Below, piece after piece: positions 51,398 to 59,835 of a stretch of 64,000 nucleotides of DNA. The translations under genes were made by a program, and so were the position numbers. The notes under the pieces were generated by a model. That model made no database searches and had not been told where the DNA came from. It saw nothing but the letters and a program-made list of their open reading frames with translations. Position 1 is the first letter of the stretch; every line of letters starts with the position of its first letter. Source of the stretch: UBA10107 sp963835585 (lineage in GTDB: Archaea > Nanobdellota > Nanobdellia > Woesearchaeales > UBA10107); contig CAWIGF010000003.1 of NCBI GenBank assembly GCA_963835585.1, positions 186,001 through 250,000 on the forward strand, written 5' to 3'.

Positions 51398-51723
51398 GTT
51401 GCCAACTTCTGATTATTCACTTATAAGTTTTGTCTTATTTATTTTCTATATGGTGATTTATTCAAAGGTATAAACAAATCTCACTTCGTTGGTATTTTCC
51501 TTACAAAGTGTTATTCTCACTTTAGTTGATGTTCGAGATAATGCCGACATTTGTAGAAATCATTTGTGTAGGCATTCTGGATATTTTTGTCGACATTCGT
51601 ATATTATATTGAACTCATGTCGAAATTATATCGTTAGTGCATTATACCGAATGATTAAAACATTTAATCACTAAATATATCAAAAAAATAGAGCACGAAA
51701 TATTTTGATTAAATTATTTAATT
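51398..51723. other. Gap with three GTCGACATT-like words
   Basis: No plausible gene in 326 bp. GCCGACATT (51543-51551), GTCGACATT (51589-51597) and GTCGAAATT (51619-51627) recur on the same strand, the last two 30 bp apart. They lie upstream of the 50912-51397 gene and could be regulator sites, or chance in AT-rich DNA. Confidence 0.35.
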
Positions 51724-52218
51724 TTAGCTTAAATCTTCTTGTTTATTTCTTTGTGTTGAAGCTATTTTTTCGTTTTTTATCAATTTCTGCAGTTCCTGAA
51801 CATACTTCATTGATGTTTCAAGATGGTTATTGATTTTCTGCACTGCCTTCTCAAACGAGCTTTCCAAAGTGTTTCCGTTGAGCTTATACCCGATTATAAC
51901 CTTTCCCTCATTGATATAGGACGTTTTGGTGATAAGATCAAGTTCTATCCATCTTTTAAGGTAATCATACATAGTTTGCCTAGTGATTCCTGCGTGAATC
52001 CCCATCTCCTCTACAGTCATCACAGAAGCTTCCGGGTGTTTCTCTCGCTGCGCAAGCTTCATTTTCTCATACAGCTCAATAAGTACGTTGTGCATTTTGT
52101 CCGTTGCACCCTCTTTCCTTGGCATTAGTCCCATCCTGTGCATTATCACTTTTGTGAGCTCCTCAGCAGTGGGATTCATGCTTGGTTCGTGATCTGAGAT
52201 GATTATTTTTGCTGGCAT
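51724..52218 (-). CDS. Winged-helix transcriptional regulator
   Basis: A 164-residue DNA-binding protein. The helix-turn-helix lies at about residues 68-100 (MTVEEMGIHAGITRQTMYD), followed by a wing (KVIIGYKLNGNTL), and a C-terminal helical segment that may dimerise. Its own promoter region contains an inverted repeat (CCGAA/TTCGG, 52235-52248) and the 22-bp element 77 bp upstream, so self-regulation is plausible. Because that element also stands before the first LAGLIDADG gene and tnpB, it is a candidate regulator of them. Confidence 0.72.
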   Translation of the reverse strand: MPAKIIISDHEPSMNPTAEELTKVIMHRMGLMPRKEGATDKMHNVLIELYEKMKLAQREKHPEASVMTVEEMGIHAGITRQTMYDYLKRWIELDLITKTSYINEGKVIIGYKLNGNTLESSFEKAVQKINNHLETSMKYVQELQKLIKNEKIASTQRNKQEDLS

Positions 52219-52234
52219 TTTAACCTCTTTTATA

Positions 52235-52248
52235 CCGAATTCTTTCGG
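52235..52248. promoter_or_regulatory. Inverted repeat upstream of regulator gene
   Basis: CCGAA-TTCT-TTCGG, 17-30 bp before the start codon of the winged-helix gene at 52218. Size and place suit an operator for autoregulation. Confidence 0.4.
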
Positions 52249-52294
52249 CGTAATTTTTGTCTACTGTAGATATTATGCCGTTTGGTTAATAAGT

Positions 52295-52316
52295 CTCACG
52301 CGCGGTTGTCCTGTGG
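52295..52316 (-). promoter_or_regulatory. 22-bp element shared with 1469-1490
   Basis: Minus strand: begins CCACAGGACAACC and ends CGCGTGAG, one mismatch to 1469-1490. A TATA-like ACTTATTAA follows directly on the minus strand, towards the winged-helix gene. On the other side, CTTATAAATTTT lies on the plus strand, so the site may serve two divergent promoters. Confidence 0.6.
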
Positions 52317-52749
52317 AAACTTATAAATTTTAATCAATGCTTAAAAGATATATAAAGAATCTATGTTTAAGGCCATAAAAACCACTTACTTCGCTTTCAC
52401 GCCATAAATATCCTTATTTTTGCTATTTGTTTGCCAAAAATTTCTATGGAAAATATACACCTTCGGAATTATCCCGTAATTAGCTCTTTTTGGATCAAAC
52501 TTGTTTTTACGGCAAAACACCAAAGTCGTGCACTATCTCGACATAGTCGGAATTATCCCTGTTCTTTGGAAATCATCCCGACAAAAACCATCAACCCTTG
52601 CCTACTCAGGAAGGGGGGTTCCGCAATCAAACATGGCAAAACTATGTAGATTTGGAGAAGATAGCGACACACAGGGGAGTTTCAGGTGTGATTTGGAGAT
52701 TTTCTCGGCAGAATATATTAGTATACGAAAATATGATGTCAATTTCTAA
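52317..52749. other. 433-bp region without credible protein gene; repeated word
   Basis: Short frames here show no protein character. A 13-bp word, TCGGAATTATCCC, is present at 52463-52475 and 52547-52559 (84 bp apart), and a variant GGAAATCATCCCG at 52568-52580. A similar word precedes tnpB at 20569-20584. An imperfect hairpin AACCC...GGGTT lies near 52588-52615. An unknown RNA gene, a decayed mobile-element end, or an extended regulatory region are the options. Confidence 0.4.
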
Positions 52750-53103
52750 TCATTTTTGGTTGTAAAAAATCGAGTTTTGCTGCTCAAATGCATCTAAAAA
52801 TTCACGCCGGAGCAATGCCCATGCTTGTCTGTTGTCAAAAGTGAGATAATCAAAATTGAATAAGGGTGGATAAATGTGGTCTGTATAAAATTGTTTTATC
52901 GCCATGAAGTCTAGGTCTTGTTCCCGTTCGTATTGTGGTTTGTTGGCATATTCCTTTGCAGTGACGAGATCCGTTTCTGTTATTGCATTTAGGCATTGTT
53001 TGAAGAAAATATTGAGCATCCAGTTATCTGTTCGGTTAATCCGTTCCTGAAGCTCAAGATGCTCTTGCCTCTTTTGAGCCATGAATTTTGTAAGTGGGTC
53101 CAT
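52750..53103 (-). CDS. Hypothetical helical protein
   Basis: A 117-residue protein rich in Gln, Phe and Tyr, predicted helical throughout (LTKFMAQKRQEHLELQERI, QAWALLRREFLDAF). No signal peptide or motif. It lies upstream of the 433-bp noncoding region and 54 bp downstream of a hypothetical gene on the same strand. No recognised relatives; function unknown. Confidence 0.5.
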   Translation of the reverse strand: MDPLTKFMAQKRQEHLELQERINRTDNWMLNIFFKQCLNAITETDLVTAKEYANKPQYEREQDLDFMAIKQFYTDHIYPPLFNFDYLTFDNRQAWALLRREFLDAFEQQNSIFYNQK

Positions 53104-53156
53104 ATTCCGACCATAACTAACTTATATTTAAATCTTAAAGAAAAAGTGAGAGTTTG

Positions 53157-53633
53157 TCATCTTGCCGCATATTTCTGTTCTGCTGCTTCTTTTGTGATGT
53201 ATGGGAAAGGGATAACTGTCGCCATTTGTCTCTTTTTTGTTTCTTCATATGCTTTCCTAACCAAGTTCTCAACAATTTCAAATCTTTTTAGTGGTCTTCC
53301 ATGCTTTGGCCAATTTATCTCCGATAAAATACCAATGTGATCCTTTCCAAATCCATCATGATAACCTGAATTGGTAATTTCTATCTTGAATCCATCTCTT
53401 GTCAGAATATTGTACTTTATGTCTTGTGCAAAACGGATTTCTTTTTTCGTGAATCTTTCTCTTAGCTGAAGCTTTGTTCCAAAATCAAATGTGACTGATC
53501 GTTTTGAAGAATTTTCAATGTCGATTTTAACTCCATTTTTCTCAAGTCTATTTACGATATGCTCAATATCGAGTTCTGCCAAGTATTTCACTTTTCTTAT
53601 GGTGTCGATGAAGAATGTGTGTATAATAGGCAT
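53157..53633 (-). CDS. Hypothetical soluble protein
   Basis: A 158-residue protein with alternating helices and strands: LAELDIEHIVNRLEKNGVKI, then beta-rich RSVTFDFGTKLQLRERF and YNILTRDGFKIEIT, and a charged C-terminal helix. The pattern could fit a small alpha/beta or tunnel-type fold but no family is recognised. It stands in a minus-strand run of small unknown genes. Confidence 0.5.
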   Translation of the reverse strand: MPIIHTFFIDTIRKVKYLAELDIEHIVNRLEKNGVKIDIENSSKRSVTFDFGTKLQLRERFTKKEIRFAQDIKYNILTRDGFKIEITNSGYHDGFGKDHIGILSEINWPKHGRPLKRFEIVENLVRKAYEETKKRQMATVIPFPYITKEAAEQKYAAR

Positions 53634-53706
53634 TGTCGTTTCCTCTAGCTGCCAATATATAAATTTTGTGATAATTTGTTATTGGTAAGAAATAGAAGAA
53701 ATCAAA

Positions 53707-54117
53707 TCACAGTTTTCTATGACTTTTTGACTCAGCAAGATAACCCATAATTATGTGACTAAGACTACTTATTATTTTGCCATCTTTTGGTATTTCTTTC
53801 ACATTCAATCGTCCAACTATTGGCTTCAATAATGGACTATTAAAATATGGGTCCTTAAGATTAGTGCCAATTAAAAATATTTTCGGGGAATAGTGGGTAG
53901 TGTGCATGATTTCGGCGAATTTACCTGCGCTATTAGGAATTAGCGCGGTGGCGTCAATTGCAATAATATCTGATTTTGAGCTCTTGATATGTTCGCAACC
54001 ATAGGCGATACTTTCTGAATAATAGATTGCGCAATTATTTTTGAATATATCATTTAATAATTCACATAATTCTTTTCGACTATCTTTGTCTGGGTAAATT
54101 AACGCAAATTCAACCAT
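53707..54117 (-). CDS. Response-regulator-like (CheY-fold) protein, possibly degenerate
   Basis: A 136-residue alpha/beta protein with receiver-like order: strand VEFALIYPDKDSR, helix, then SDIIAIDATAL where the phosphoacceptor Asp would be, KIFLIGT, and a C-terminal helix. The acidic pair at the first strand is weak, and the final Lys strand is not clear. No histidine kinase is present here. It may be a phosphorylation-independent receiver or an unrelated Rossmann-like protein. Confidence 0.45.
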   Translation of the reverse strand: MVEFALIYPDKDSRKELCELLNDIFKNNCAIYYSESIAYGCEHIKSSKSDIIAIDATALIPNSAGKFAEIMHTTHYSPKIFLIGTNLKDPYFNSPLLKPIVGRLNVKEIPKDGKIISSLSHIIMGYLAESKSHRKL

Positions 54118-54163
54118 TCACCAGACAAAACCAAGCTTATATTTAAAGTTTATTAGGTAGAAA

Positions 54164-54934
54164 TTACCTCATTCTCCATTTGACAACGTCTTTATATGGA
54201 AGATTTCCGCCGAATATATCAAGAGCGCTCCCGATGGTGAAATCTATCTTTTCTTTCCCGAACTCGTGGATCGTTTTGAGGTCATCAAAAGAAGATATGC
54301 CTCCGGCGTATGTTAGTGGTTTGCTAATAGAGGAGTTGCTTATCCAAGAGCCTAATTTTGCTACTAAATCTTTTTGGATCCCTTGGCATTTGCCCTCAAC
54401 ATCTGCTGCATGGATCAGGAATTCCGAGCAATAACTTGCCAGCCTGTCAAGATTAGAATCATTTATTTGAAAGTCTGTGAATTTCTGCCATCTGTCTGTC
54501 ACGACAAAGTAAATCCCATCTTTTTCCCTGCAGCCCAAGTCAAGGACGAGCCTATCCTTACCGATAGTAGAGACTAATCTATCTAGATTCTCGAAATTTA
54601 TCTTGCCGTCCTTGAATATATAGGACGTGACGATGACGTGGCTCGCGCCGGCATCAAGGAACTTATTTGCGTTCTCTGCATCGATTCCTCCTCCAATCTG
54701 GAGCCCATTTTTGTATGCACGCAGAGCCTTCAATGCCTCTTCCTCATTCCCAGGACCAAGCATAATTACATGCCCTCCTGTCAGATTGTCTCGTTTGTAC
54801 ATATCTGCAAAATACGCAGCATCTTTATTTGATACAAAGTTCTCAATAAGTTTTTTAGAACTGTTTTCAAGCGTACTACCAACTATCTGTTTGACTTTTC
54901 CTTCATGGATATCTATGCATGGCCTGAATTTCAT
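54164..54934 (-). CDS. hisA: HisA, eukaryote-type (HIS6-like) isomerase
   Basis: Phosphoribosylformimino-AICAR-phosphate isomerase of histidine synthesis, a TIM barrel. The start RPCIDIHEGKVKQIVGSTL, then FVSNKDAAYFADMY, LGPGNEEEAL, IGGGID, EFLIHAADVEGKCQGI, LTYAGGIS and ALDIFGGNL follow the fungal and plant HIS6 type more than bacterial HisA. Length of 256 residues is normal. No other histidine genes are adjacent. An origin by transfer, or an archaeal ancestor of the eukaryotic form, is possible. Confidence 0.9.
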   Translation of the reverse strand: MKFRPCIDIHEGKVKQIVGSTLENSSKKLIENFVSNKDAAYFADMYKRDNLTGGHVIMLGPGNEEEALKALRAYKNGLQIGGGIDAENANKFLDAGASHVIVTSYIFKDGKINFENLDRLVSTIGKDRLVLDLGCREKDGIYFVVTDRWQKFTDFQINDSNLDRLASYCSEFLIHAADVEGKCQGIQKDLVAKLGSWISNSSISKPLTYAGGISSFDDLKTIHEFGKEKIDFTIGSALDIFGGNLPYKDVVKWRMR

Positions 54935-55011
54935 GAATCAGCGAGTTTTTCCTTATTTATTATTCTTTCGCATATAATCAGAATGTAATTAGCATTAAAT
55001 AAAGAATAGTT

Positions 55012-55344
55012 TTAGATAAAGTATTCAGGAGCTTTATAAAATTCAGAACCTTTAGTTGGATTTAGCTCTTTTCTCGCAAGTTTGAGGGCATCATCGAAAC
55101 TGAGAAGAACGGGATTGCAGTTCATGCCACTTATGATGTCAAAATCTGTTTCTTCTAATTTTGGAAGAGAATTCACTCCTTTGTTTGTAAACCTATAAAT
55201 TTCTTTGTTGCACAAAATGTCGAAGTGAATTGTGTTTTGACATCTGTATTCAATCACAATTGCATCTTTAGAAAGGCAAGCCGTAGATATCGATTCTATG
55301 TCTGATTCTTCAAGGAACTTCTTGACTTTGTCGACAATTGACAT
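55012..55344 (-). CDS. Hypothetical soluble protein
   Basis: A 110-residue protein with an N-terminal helix (VDKVKKFLEESDIES), a beta-rich middle (AIVIEYRCQNTIHFDIL) and a C-terminal helix (FDDALKLARKEL). It has no signal peptide, membrane segment or known motif. Located between the HisA gene and an Ig-like surface protein on the same strand. Confidence 0.5.
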   Translation of the reverse strand: MSIVDKVKKFLEESDIESISTACLSKDAIVIEYRCQNTIHFDILCNKEIYRFTNKGVNSLPKLEETDFDIISGMNCNPVLLSFDDALKLARKELNPTKGSEFYKAPEYFI

Positions 55345-55375
55345 TTGTCAAGCACAATAAAACTTATTCATAAAT

Positions 55376-56200
55376 CTATCTCTTTTCTAAGTACTTGTCA
55401 AAATCTTCTTCCCATGGCTGTTGCTTCTTTTTTTTCTTTGAAGGTAAAAGCAGAATCACAATTATTACGATGAAAAGGATGCTCCCAATAGTAAGCGTTA
55501 AGCGATTGTTTGATTGATCTGTTGTCACTTGCTGAGCTTTTGGTACAGTGACATTCCGCGTAGCTGTCCAATTTATGTTTCCGCTTGTATCGTTCGCAGT
55601 CGCGTTGAATGTGTATGTTCCAGCATTCAGAGAAGTTATATTTATGAATGCAGGGCTTGATGAGAATTCCGATTCGTTGAGAAGTCCTGTTGAGTTGTAT
55701 ACATAGATGGTGATTTTATCCACTGCTATATTACCTGTTGCACTGACGTTTATAGGGAAGTAATTGCTGCTCAAGATAAGGGTGTTTACTGGAGTTGGAT
55801 TCTGGAACTGTGTTGACGGCTGCGTAGCATAATTGACTGTAAAGTTAGTATTTGCCGTGTTGTTGATATCTCCTATTGAGTCATTGGCGACGAACATTAC
55901 ATTATACAATCCTATGACATTCGGTATGGTGTAAGTGCCATTCCAGATTATCGCGGATGATACATTCATGAGCGTAAGTTGTGTAACACTTGCGTTAGGC
56001 AGCGTGATGTTCGCATAAACTGTATCGATTGTAATATTATCTGTCACGTTTGCAGAAATTGTAATTACGTTGCTGGTATTAAACACAGAATTGTTGATTG
56101 GCCTGACATCAAATACCGCTGGTGGAGTTGCATATGTCGATGACATGGCAAGTAGGAAGAACAAGGACATAATGCTTAATATGTTGAATTTTGCTCTCAT
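55376..56200 (-). CDS. Secreted Ig-like protein with C-terminal membrane anchor
   Basis: About 274 residues: signal peptide (LSIMSLFFLLAMSSTYA), two Ig-like domains, and a C-terminal helix (LTIGSILFIVIIVILLLP) followed by a basic tail. The first domain (VFDVRPINNSVFNTSNVIT, DTVYANITLPNASVTQLTL) matches the repeats of the 992-residue surface protein at 44189. The ATG at 56200 is preferred as it begins 5 bp after the upstream winged-helix stop; the longer frame overlaps it. Confidence 0.72.
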   Translation of the reverse strand: MRAKFNILSIMSLFFLLAMSSTYATPPAVFDVRPINNSVFNTSNVITISANVTDNITIDTVYANITLPNASVTQLTLMNVSSAIIWNGTYTIPNVIGLYNVMFVANDSIGDINNTANTNFTVNYATQPSTQFQNPTPVNTLILSSNYFPINVSATGNIAVDKITIYVYNSTGLLNESEFSSSPAFINITSLNAGTYTFNATANDTSGNINWTATRNVTVPKAQQVTTDQSNNRLTLTIGSILFIVIIVILLLPSKKKKKQQPWEEDFDKYLEKR

Positions 56201-56204
56201 TTTG

Positions 56205-56411
56205 TTATTGTGATAATTTTTCCCATACATTCATCCTTCCGATGACGTACCCTCTTATCTTTCCTGCAATCTGCAATCTTAAGCAGTGTGTGTTGACAGA
56301 ATGCCATGCCCTCTTTATCTCCAACGATATTTCTCTGCTAGAAACTGGCCTATCAGAACCGTTAATTACCTTCAGTATGTCTTTCTCTATCTGATTTCCA
56401 ACTTTTGTCAA
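56205..56411 (-). CDS. Small winged-helix regulator
   Basis: A 68-residue helix-turn-helix protein (EKDILKVINGSDRPVSSREIS, AWHSVNTHCLRLQIAGKIRG). It immediately precedes the Ig-like surface gene and should be co-transcribed. A palindrome TTAGT-T-ACTAA lies 55-65 bp upstream of its start, suitable for autoregulation. It is a candidate regulator of surface protein expression. Confidence 0.62.
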   Translation of the reverse strand: MTKVGNQIEKDILKVINGSDRPVSSREISLEIKRAWHSVNTHCLRLQIAGKIRGYVIGRMNVWEKLSQ

Positions 56412-56465
56412 TTCAACTTCAGTGTAAAGTATTTGTTGGAATTCTTAAACATTTATTACTATTTG

Positions 56466-56476
56466 TTAGTTACTAA
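56466..56476. promoter_or_regulatory. Palindrome TTAGTTACTAA upstream of regulator
   Basis: TTAGT-T-ACTAA, followed by a half copy GTTAGTAC at 56479-56486. It lies in the promoter region of the winged-helix gene at 56411 and could be its operator. Confidence 0.4.
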
Positions 56477-56576
56477 TGTTAGTACTTATATTGATACTTT
56501 TGAAGGTATGAATATTAGAACCAATATTAGCTAATTTAAAATATATTATAAAGAATATAGTTATGCGCTTATCTAT

Positions 56577-56879
56577 TCACTTCTTTTTCTTAAAATCCAG
56601 GTTTCGGATGAATGTGTAGTGAACATCATTGAATTCCGTCCTGATTGCCAAGACAAAGGCGAGAACATTTTCTCTGTACGACAAGTACGTGACCCGGTCA
56701 TTTGTTACTGCCTCTGGCCTGTATGCAATTTCGCCTGATTTTCTTTCGAATCCAGGTCTACGTATTTTATATTGTTTTTTGAATACTTCCTCAGTTTCAT
56801 CGAAAAAATCATCAATGATTTTTGCAAATCTTTCTTCTTCGCCTGTTGGTGCTGTGATAGGTTTTGGAACGGGTTTCAT
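56577..56879 (-). CDS. Hypothetical protein
   Basis: A 100-residue soluble protein. The N-terminus is Pro-rich and probably flexible (KPVPKPITAPTGEEE); the rest is helical then beta-rich (FAKIIDDFFDETEEVF, VTYLSYRENVLAFVLAI) with a lysine-rich end. No family recognised. It stands between a lipoprotein-like gene and a regulator on the same strand. Confidence 0.5.
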   Translation of the reverse strand: MKPVPKPITAPTGEEERFAKIIDDFFDETEEVFKKQYKIRRPGFERKSGEIAYRPEAVTNDRVTYLSYRENVLAFVLAIRTEFNDVHYTFIRNLDFKKKK

Positions 56880-56920
56880 GAAGCGATCAAATGTATCTAA
56901 TATAAATAAGTAATGGTAAA

Positions 56921-57376
56921 TTAAAAATTACATACGTCACAAGAAGTATTATCGATAGTGCTTTCCTCTGTTGTCGAATTATATTGCTCGTTATATATTG
57001 AACCTATCGTAAGAGGATAATTGTGCCATATGTCGCTCACGTTAGAACTTCCACTTTTATTTACGGCATCAATCTCTATGTCGTATTTGCCATTTGCCGG
57101 TATTTGAATGTTCACACCCAATGTGGATCCGACCGGAACTAAGAATGACATAGAAGACTGTTGTGATGGATTTGAACAGCTGGTTAGTATTAGGTTGTCA
57201 GGAGCATATATTGATTTATTGTTATTGTTATTGATAACAATTTGGACGTAATTCGATGTCGGTGCTACGGGTGGTTTGCATCCGACACCGAAAATGAACG
57301 TAAGCGATGCCAAGCCGATAAGAATTGGGGTTTTCACGTTTTCACATATCCTTTCAACGAGATTTTTTTCAGCCAT
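56921..57376 (-). CDS. Membrane-anchored or lipoprotein-like secreted protein
   Basis: A 151-residue protein with one hydrophobic segment ending in a cysteine (LIGLASLTFIFGVGCKPP), which may be a lipobox despite a long N-terminal leader. The exported part is Asn/Ser-rich and beta-predicted (YVQIVINNNNNKSIY, TLGVNIQIPANGKYDIEI), with four more cysteines. No enzymatic motif. Situated upstream of LonB on the same strand. Confidence 0.58.
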   Translation of the reverse strand: MAEKNLVERICENVKTPILIGLASLTFIFGVGCKPPVAPTSNYVQIVINNNNNKSIYAPDNLILTSCSNPSQQSSMSFLVPVGSTLGVNIQIPANGKYDIEIDAVNKSGSSNVSDIWHNYPLTIGSIYNEQYNSTTEESTIDNTSCDVCNF

Positions 57377-57430
57377 AGGACTCTTATCTAATGCCTTTGT
57401 AATATATATGTTTTTTGATTTTATGACTGC

Positions 57431-59290
57431 TTAGCTTTTGTTAGCTATTTTCTTTAATACCGATTCCTTTCCTGTCCAGTCTATCAATTCTTCAAGAACC
57501 TCTATGATATTTTCAACAGTTATCACTTTTATCTTGCTCAACTTGTCCTTGTCCAGCACGATATCCTGTTCATTAGATTTAGGAACAATTACTTTCTTTA
57601 TTCCTGCGTCAATAGCAGCCTCTATCTTGCTAGAAACTCCGCCGATTGGAAGAACTTCCCCTCGTATGGATAATGAGCCGGTAACTGCGTAATCTTGTTT
57701 TATAGGGACGCCTTTCAATGCGGAAATTATCGCGACAGCAACAGCGATGCTTGCGCTGTCTCCCTCGACGCCTTCATATGTCTGCAGGAATTGAACGTAG
57801 ATGTCGTTTTTCTCCTTTATATCTTCCCCGAACAATTTCTTGATTATTGCGGATACATTCGTTATTGCTTCCTTTGCAATCTCCCCAAGTTTTCCTGTCG
57901 CTACTATTTCTCTCTGCTTTCCGCCGGGAGTTATTTCCGCTTCAATCGGCAAGATAATTCCGGACATGGCAGATTCTCCTCCAATTACCGCAAGGCCGTT
58001 GACCCTTCCCACTTGTTTTCCAGTGACCTGAATTATTTCGTATTCTTTTTTCCTTTCTATGTATTTGTCAGCTATCTGCTGCTCAAGTGTTCTTGCTATT
58101 TTCTTGGCTTCAAGAATGTGTTTTACATCTACATATTTTGATTTTTGCTCATGTGCTACATCGCCAGCTGCCCTGACTAAACCGCCAAGCTCTCTCAATC
58201 TCAATGTCAATCTTCCCTTATGATTTGCCATCTTTCTTGCTTCCTGAATTATAACATCCACTGCATCTTTAGTGAAGTGTGGTATTTTCCTGTCCTTTGT
58301 GACTTCTTGCGCCACAAAATATGCGATCTTGTCCCTATTTTCGGGAGTGTCCTGCATTGTGTCCTGCATGTACACTTCATAGCCATATCCTCTGATTCTG
58401 CTTCTCAACGCAGGGTGCATGTGATTGCTTGATTCAAGATTCCCTGCAGCGATAAGTATGTAATTGCACGGAACTGGTTCCGTTCTTACCATTGCCCCGG
58501 CTGAACGTTCCGATTGTCCAGTAATGGCGTATTTTCCTTCTTGCATCGACGTCAAAAGCTCCTGCTGAGTGCTTGGTTCCAAGTTTCCTATTTCATCGAC
58601 GAATAAAACACCCATGTTCGCTTTGTGGATCATTCCAGCGACTACTCTTTCGTGCGGTGGTGTCCCTAGTCCGCCTGTTTGGAATGGGTCATGCAATATG
58701 TCTCCAAGCAGTGCTCCTGCGTGAGCCCCTGTTGCATCAAGGAACGGCGCATGGTTCTTTTTGTAATTGTCAACAATAATTTTTGGCATGCTTACTTTTT
58801 GGTTGAACCGTTTTCCCATGTTGATGAAAAGAACTGCAGCCACGATGAATATCATTCCGCCAAGGAAGAATGCCGCGAACATGACGTCTGATTTGTAGTA
58901 GTCGCGTATCCACCAGGGAGAAAACATGGCGAGGATTGCCAGTGCAAAAATAATGATGTTCTGTACCCTGAATGCTCCGGAAGATTCGAGCCTTGCCTGA
59001 GCGATAATCTGCCTTGCCTTTCCCGCGGGCAACGCCCTTATATTTGGCTGGTTCTCATCATCTGGATTTTGTATTGAAATGACGTCTTGCAGTTTTTCTT
59101 TTGGCAATAACTCTGCCATGGCCATGCCAAGCAAAGATTTTCCTGTGCCTGGCTCGCCAATCAAGAGAACATGACGCCTTTGCGAAGCTGCTTTTTTGAT
59201 TATGTTGACTGCGCTTTCCTGTCCAATGACCTGGTGAATAGTATCTTTAGGTACCTTAAGCTCCGCGGTGGTTTTGTATTTGAGTGCCAT
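57431..59290 (-). CDS. lonB: Membrane-anchored LonB protease
   Basis: A 619-residue archaeal LonB, an AAA+ protease anchored in the membrane and facing the cytosol. Walker A GEPGTGKS is near residue 44-51, two membrane helices (ALAILAMFSPWWI and FLGGMIFIVAAVLF) interrupt the AAA+ domain near residues 117-155, and Walker B VLFVDEIGNLEP follows. The proteolytic Ser lies in EGDSASIAVA and the Lys in GVSSKIEAAI. Length is typical. Essential for membrane-protein turnover in other archaea. Confidence 0.96.
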   Translation of the reverse strand: MALKYKTTAELKVPKDTIHQVIGQESAVNIIKKAASQRRHVLLIGEPGTGKSLLGMAMAELLPKEKLQDVISIQNPDDENQPNIRALPAGKARQIIAQARLESSGAFRVQNIIIFALAILAMFSPWWIRDYYKSDVMFAAFFLGGMIFIVAAVLFINMGKRFNQKVSMPKIIVDNYKKNHAPFLDATGAHAGALLGDILHDPFQTGGLGTPPHERVVAGMIHKANMGVLFVDEIGNLEPSTQQELLTSMQEGKYAITGQSERSAGAMVRTEPVPCNYILIAAGNLESSNHMHPALRSRIRGYGYEVYMQDTMQDTPENRDKIAYFVAQEVTKDRKIPHFTKDAVDVIIQEARKMANHKGRLTLRLRELGGLVRAAGDVAHEQKSKYVDVKHILEAKKIARTLEQQIADKYIERKKEYEIIQVTGKQVGRVNGLAVIGGESAMSGIILPIEAEITPGGKQREIVATGKLGEIAKEAITNVSAIIKKLFGEDIKEKNDIYVQFLQTYEGVEGDSASIAVAVAIISALKGVPIKQDYAVTGSLSIRGEVLPIGGVSSKIEAAIDAGIKKVIVPKSNEQDIVLDKDKLSKIKVITVENIIEVLEELIDWTGKESVLKKIANKS

Positions 59291-59418
59291 TGAAAATTAT
59301 TTCGTCCCCCAATTATGGTGATTAGGAGGCAATATATAAAGGTTGCGTGGCTTTTTAGAGGGTGTTTTGCCTTTTTTTGAGACAATGTTTTATATATTTC
59401 TTTGAACAGTTTGGTTTC

Positions 59419-59835
59419 ATGGAAAATTCCAGGATAGCGGTCAAAGCTTTCATTGTGAACAATAAAAATGAATTGCTTCTAATCAAACGATCTGATGATG
59501 ATCTGCATACACCAGGCGTATGGGAAATTCCCGGTGGGCGCCTGGATATGGGTGAAAATCCGTTCACTGGATTGCAGAGGGAAACAAAGGAAGAAACTGG
59601 ATTGGATATAGAAATAATGAATCCGCTAGATATTCATTATTTCATGCGAGATGATGGTCAGAAAATAACCATGCTTATTTTTTATTGCCGTCCCATCACA
59701 AATGATGTTGTTCTAAGCGATGAGCATACTGACTATATGTGGATTCCTGTGGATAAGGCAGTTTCAAAAATAACTCCTAAATTTCAGGTAGTAGTCAGGT
59801 TGTTCCAGAAACACTTTTATAAAAAGAATCAATAA
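59419..59835 (+). CDS. Nudix hydrolase
   Basis: A 138-residue Nudix enzyme. The box is intact: GGRLDMGENPF, then RETKEETGLDIE. N-terminal VKAFIVNNKNELLLIKRS and WEIPGG match MutT-like proteins. The ATG at 59419 is used: a TATA-like TTTTATATATT lies 25-30 bp upstream, while the frame from 59362 would include it. Substrate unknown. Divergent from lonB; convergent with the second Dus gene. Confidence 0.88.
   Translation: MENSRIAVKAFIVNNKNELLLIKRSDDDLHTPGVWEIPGGRLDMGENPFTGLQRETKEETGLDIEIMNPLDIHYFMRDDGQKITMLIFYCRPITNDVVLSDEHTDYMWIPVDKAVSKITPKFQVVVRLFQKHFYKKNQ

Noticed and set aside
52431..52749. Two overlapping frames of 72 and 82 residues in the 52.4 kb gap
   Set aside because: No start signal, unusual composition and they overlap each other and the repeated word; treated as noncoding.
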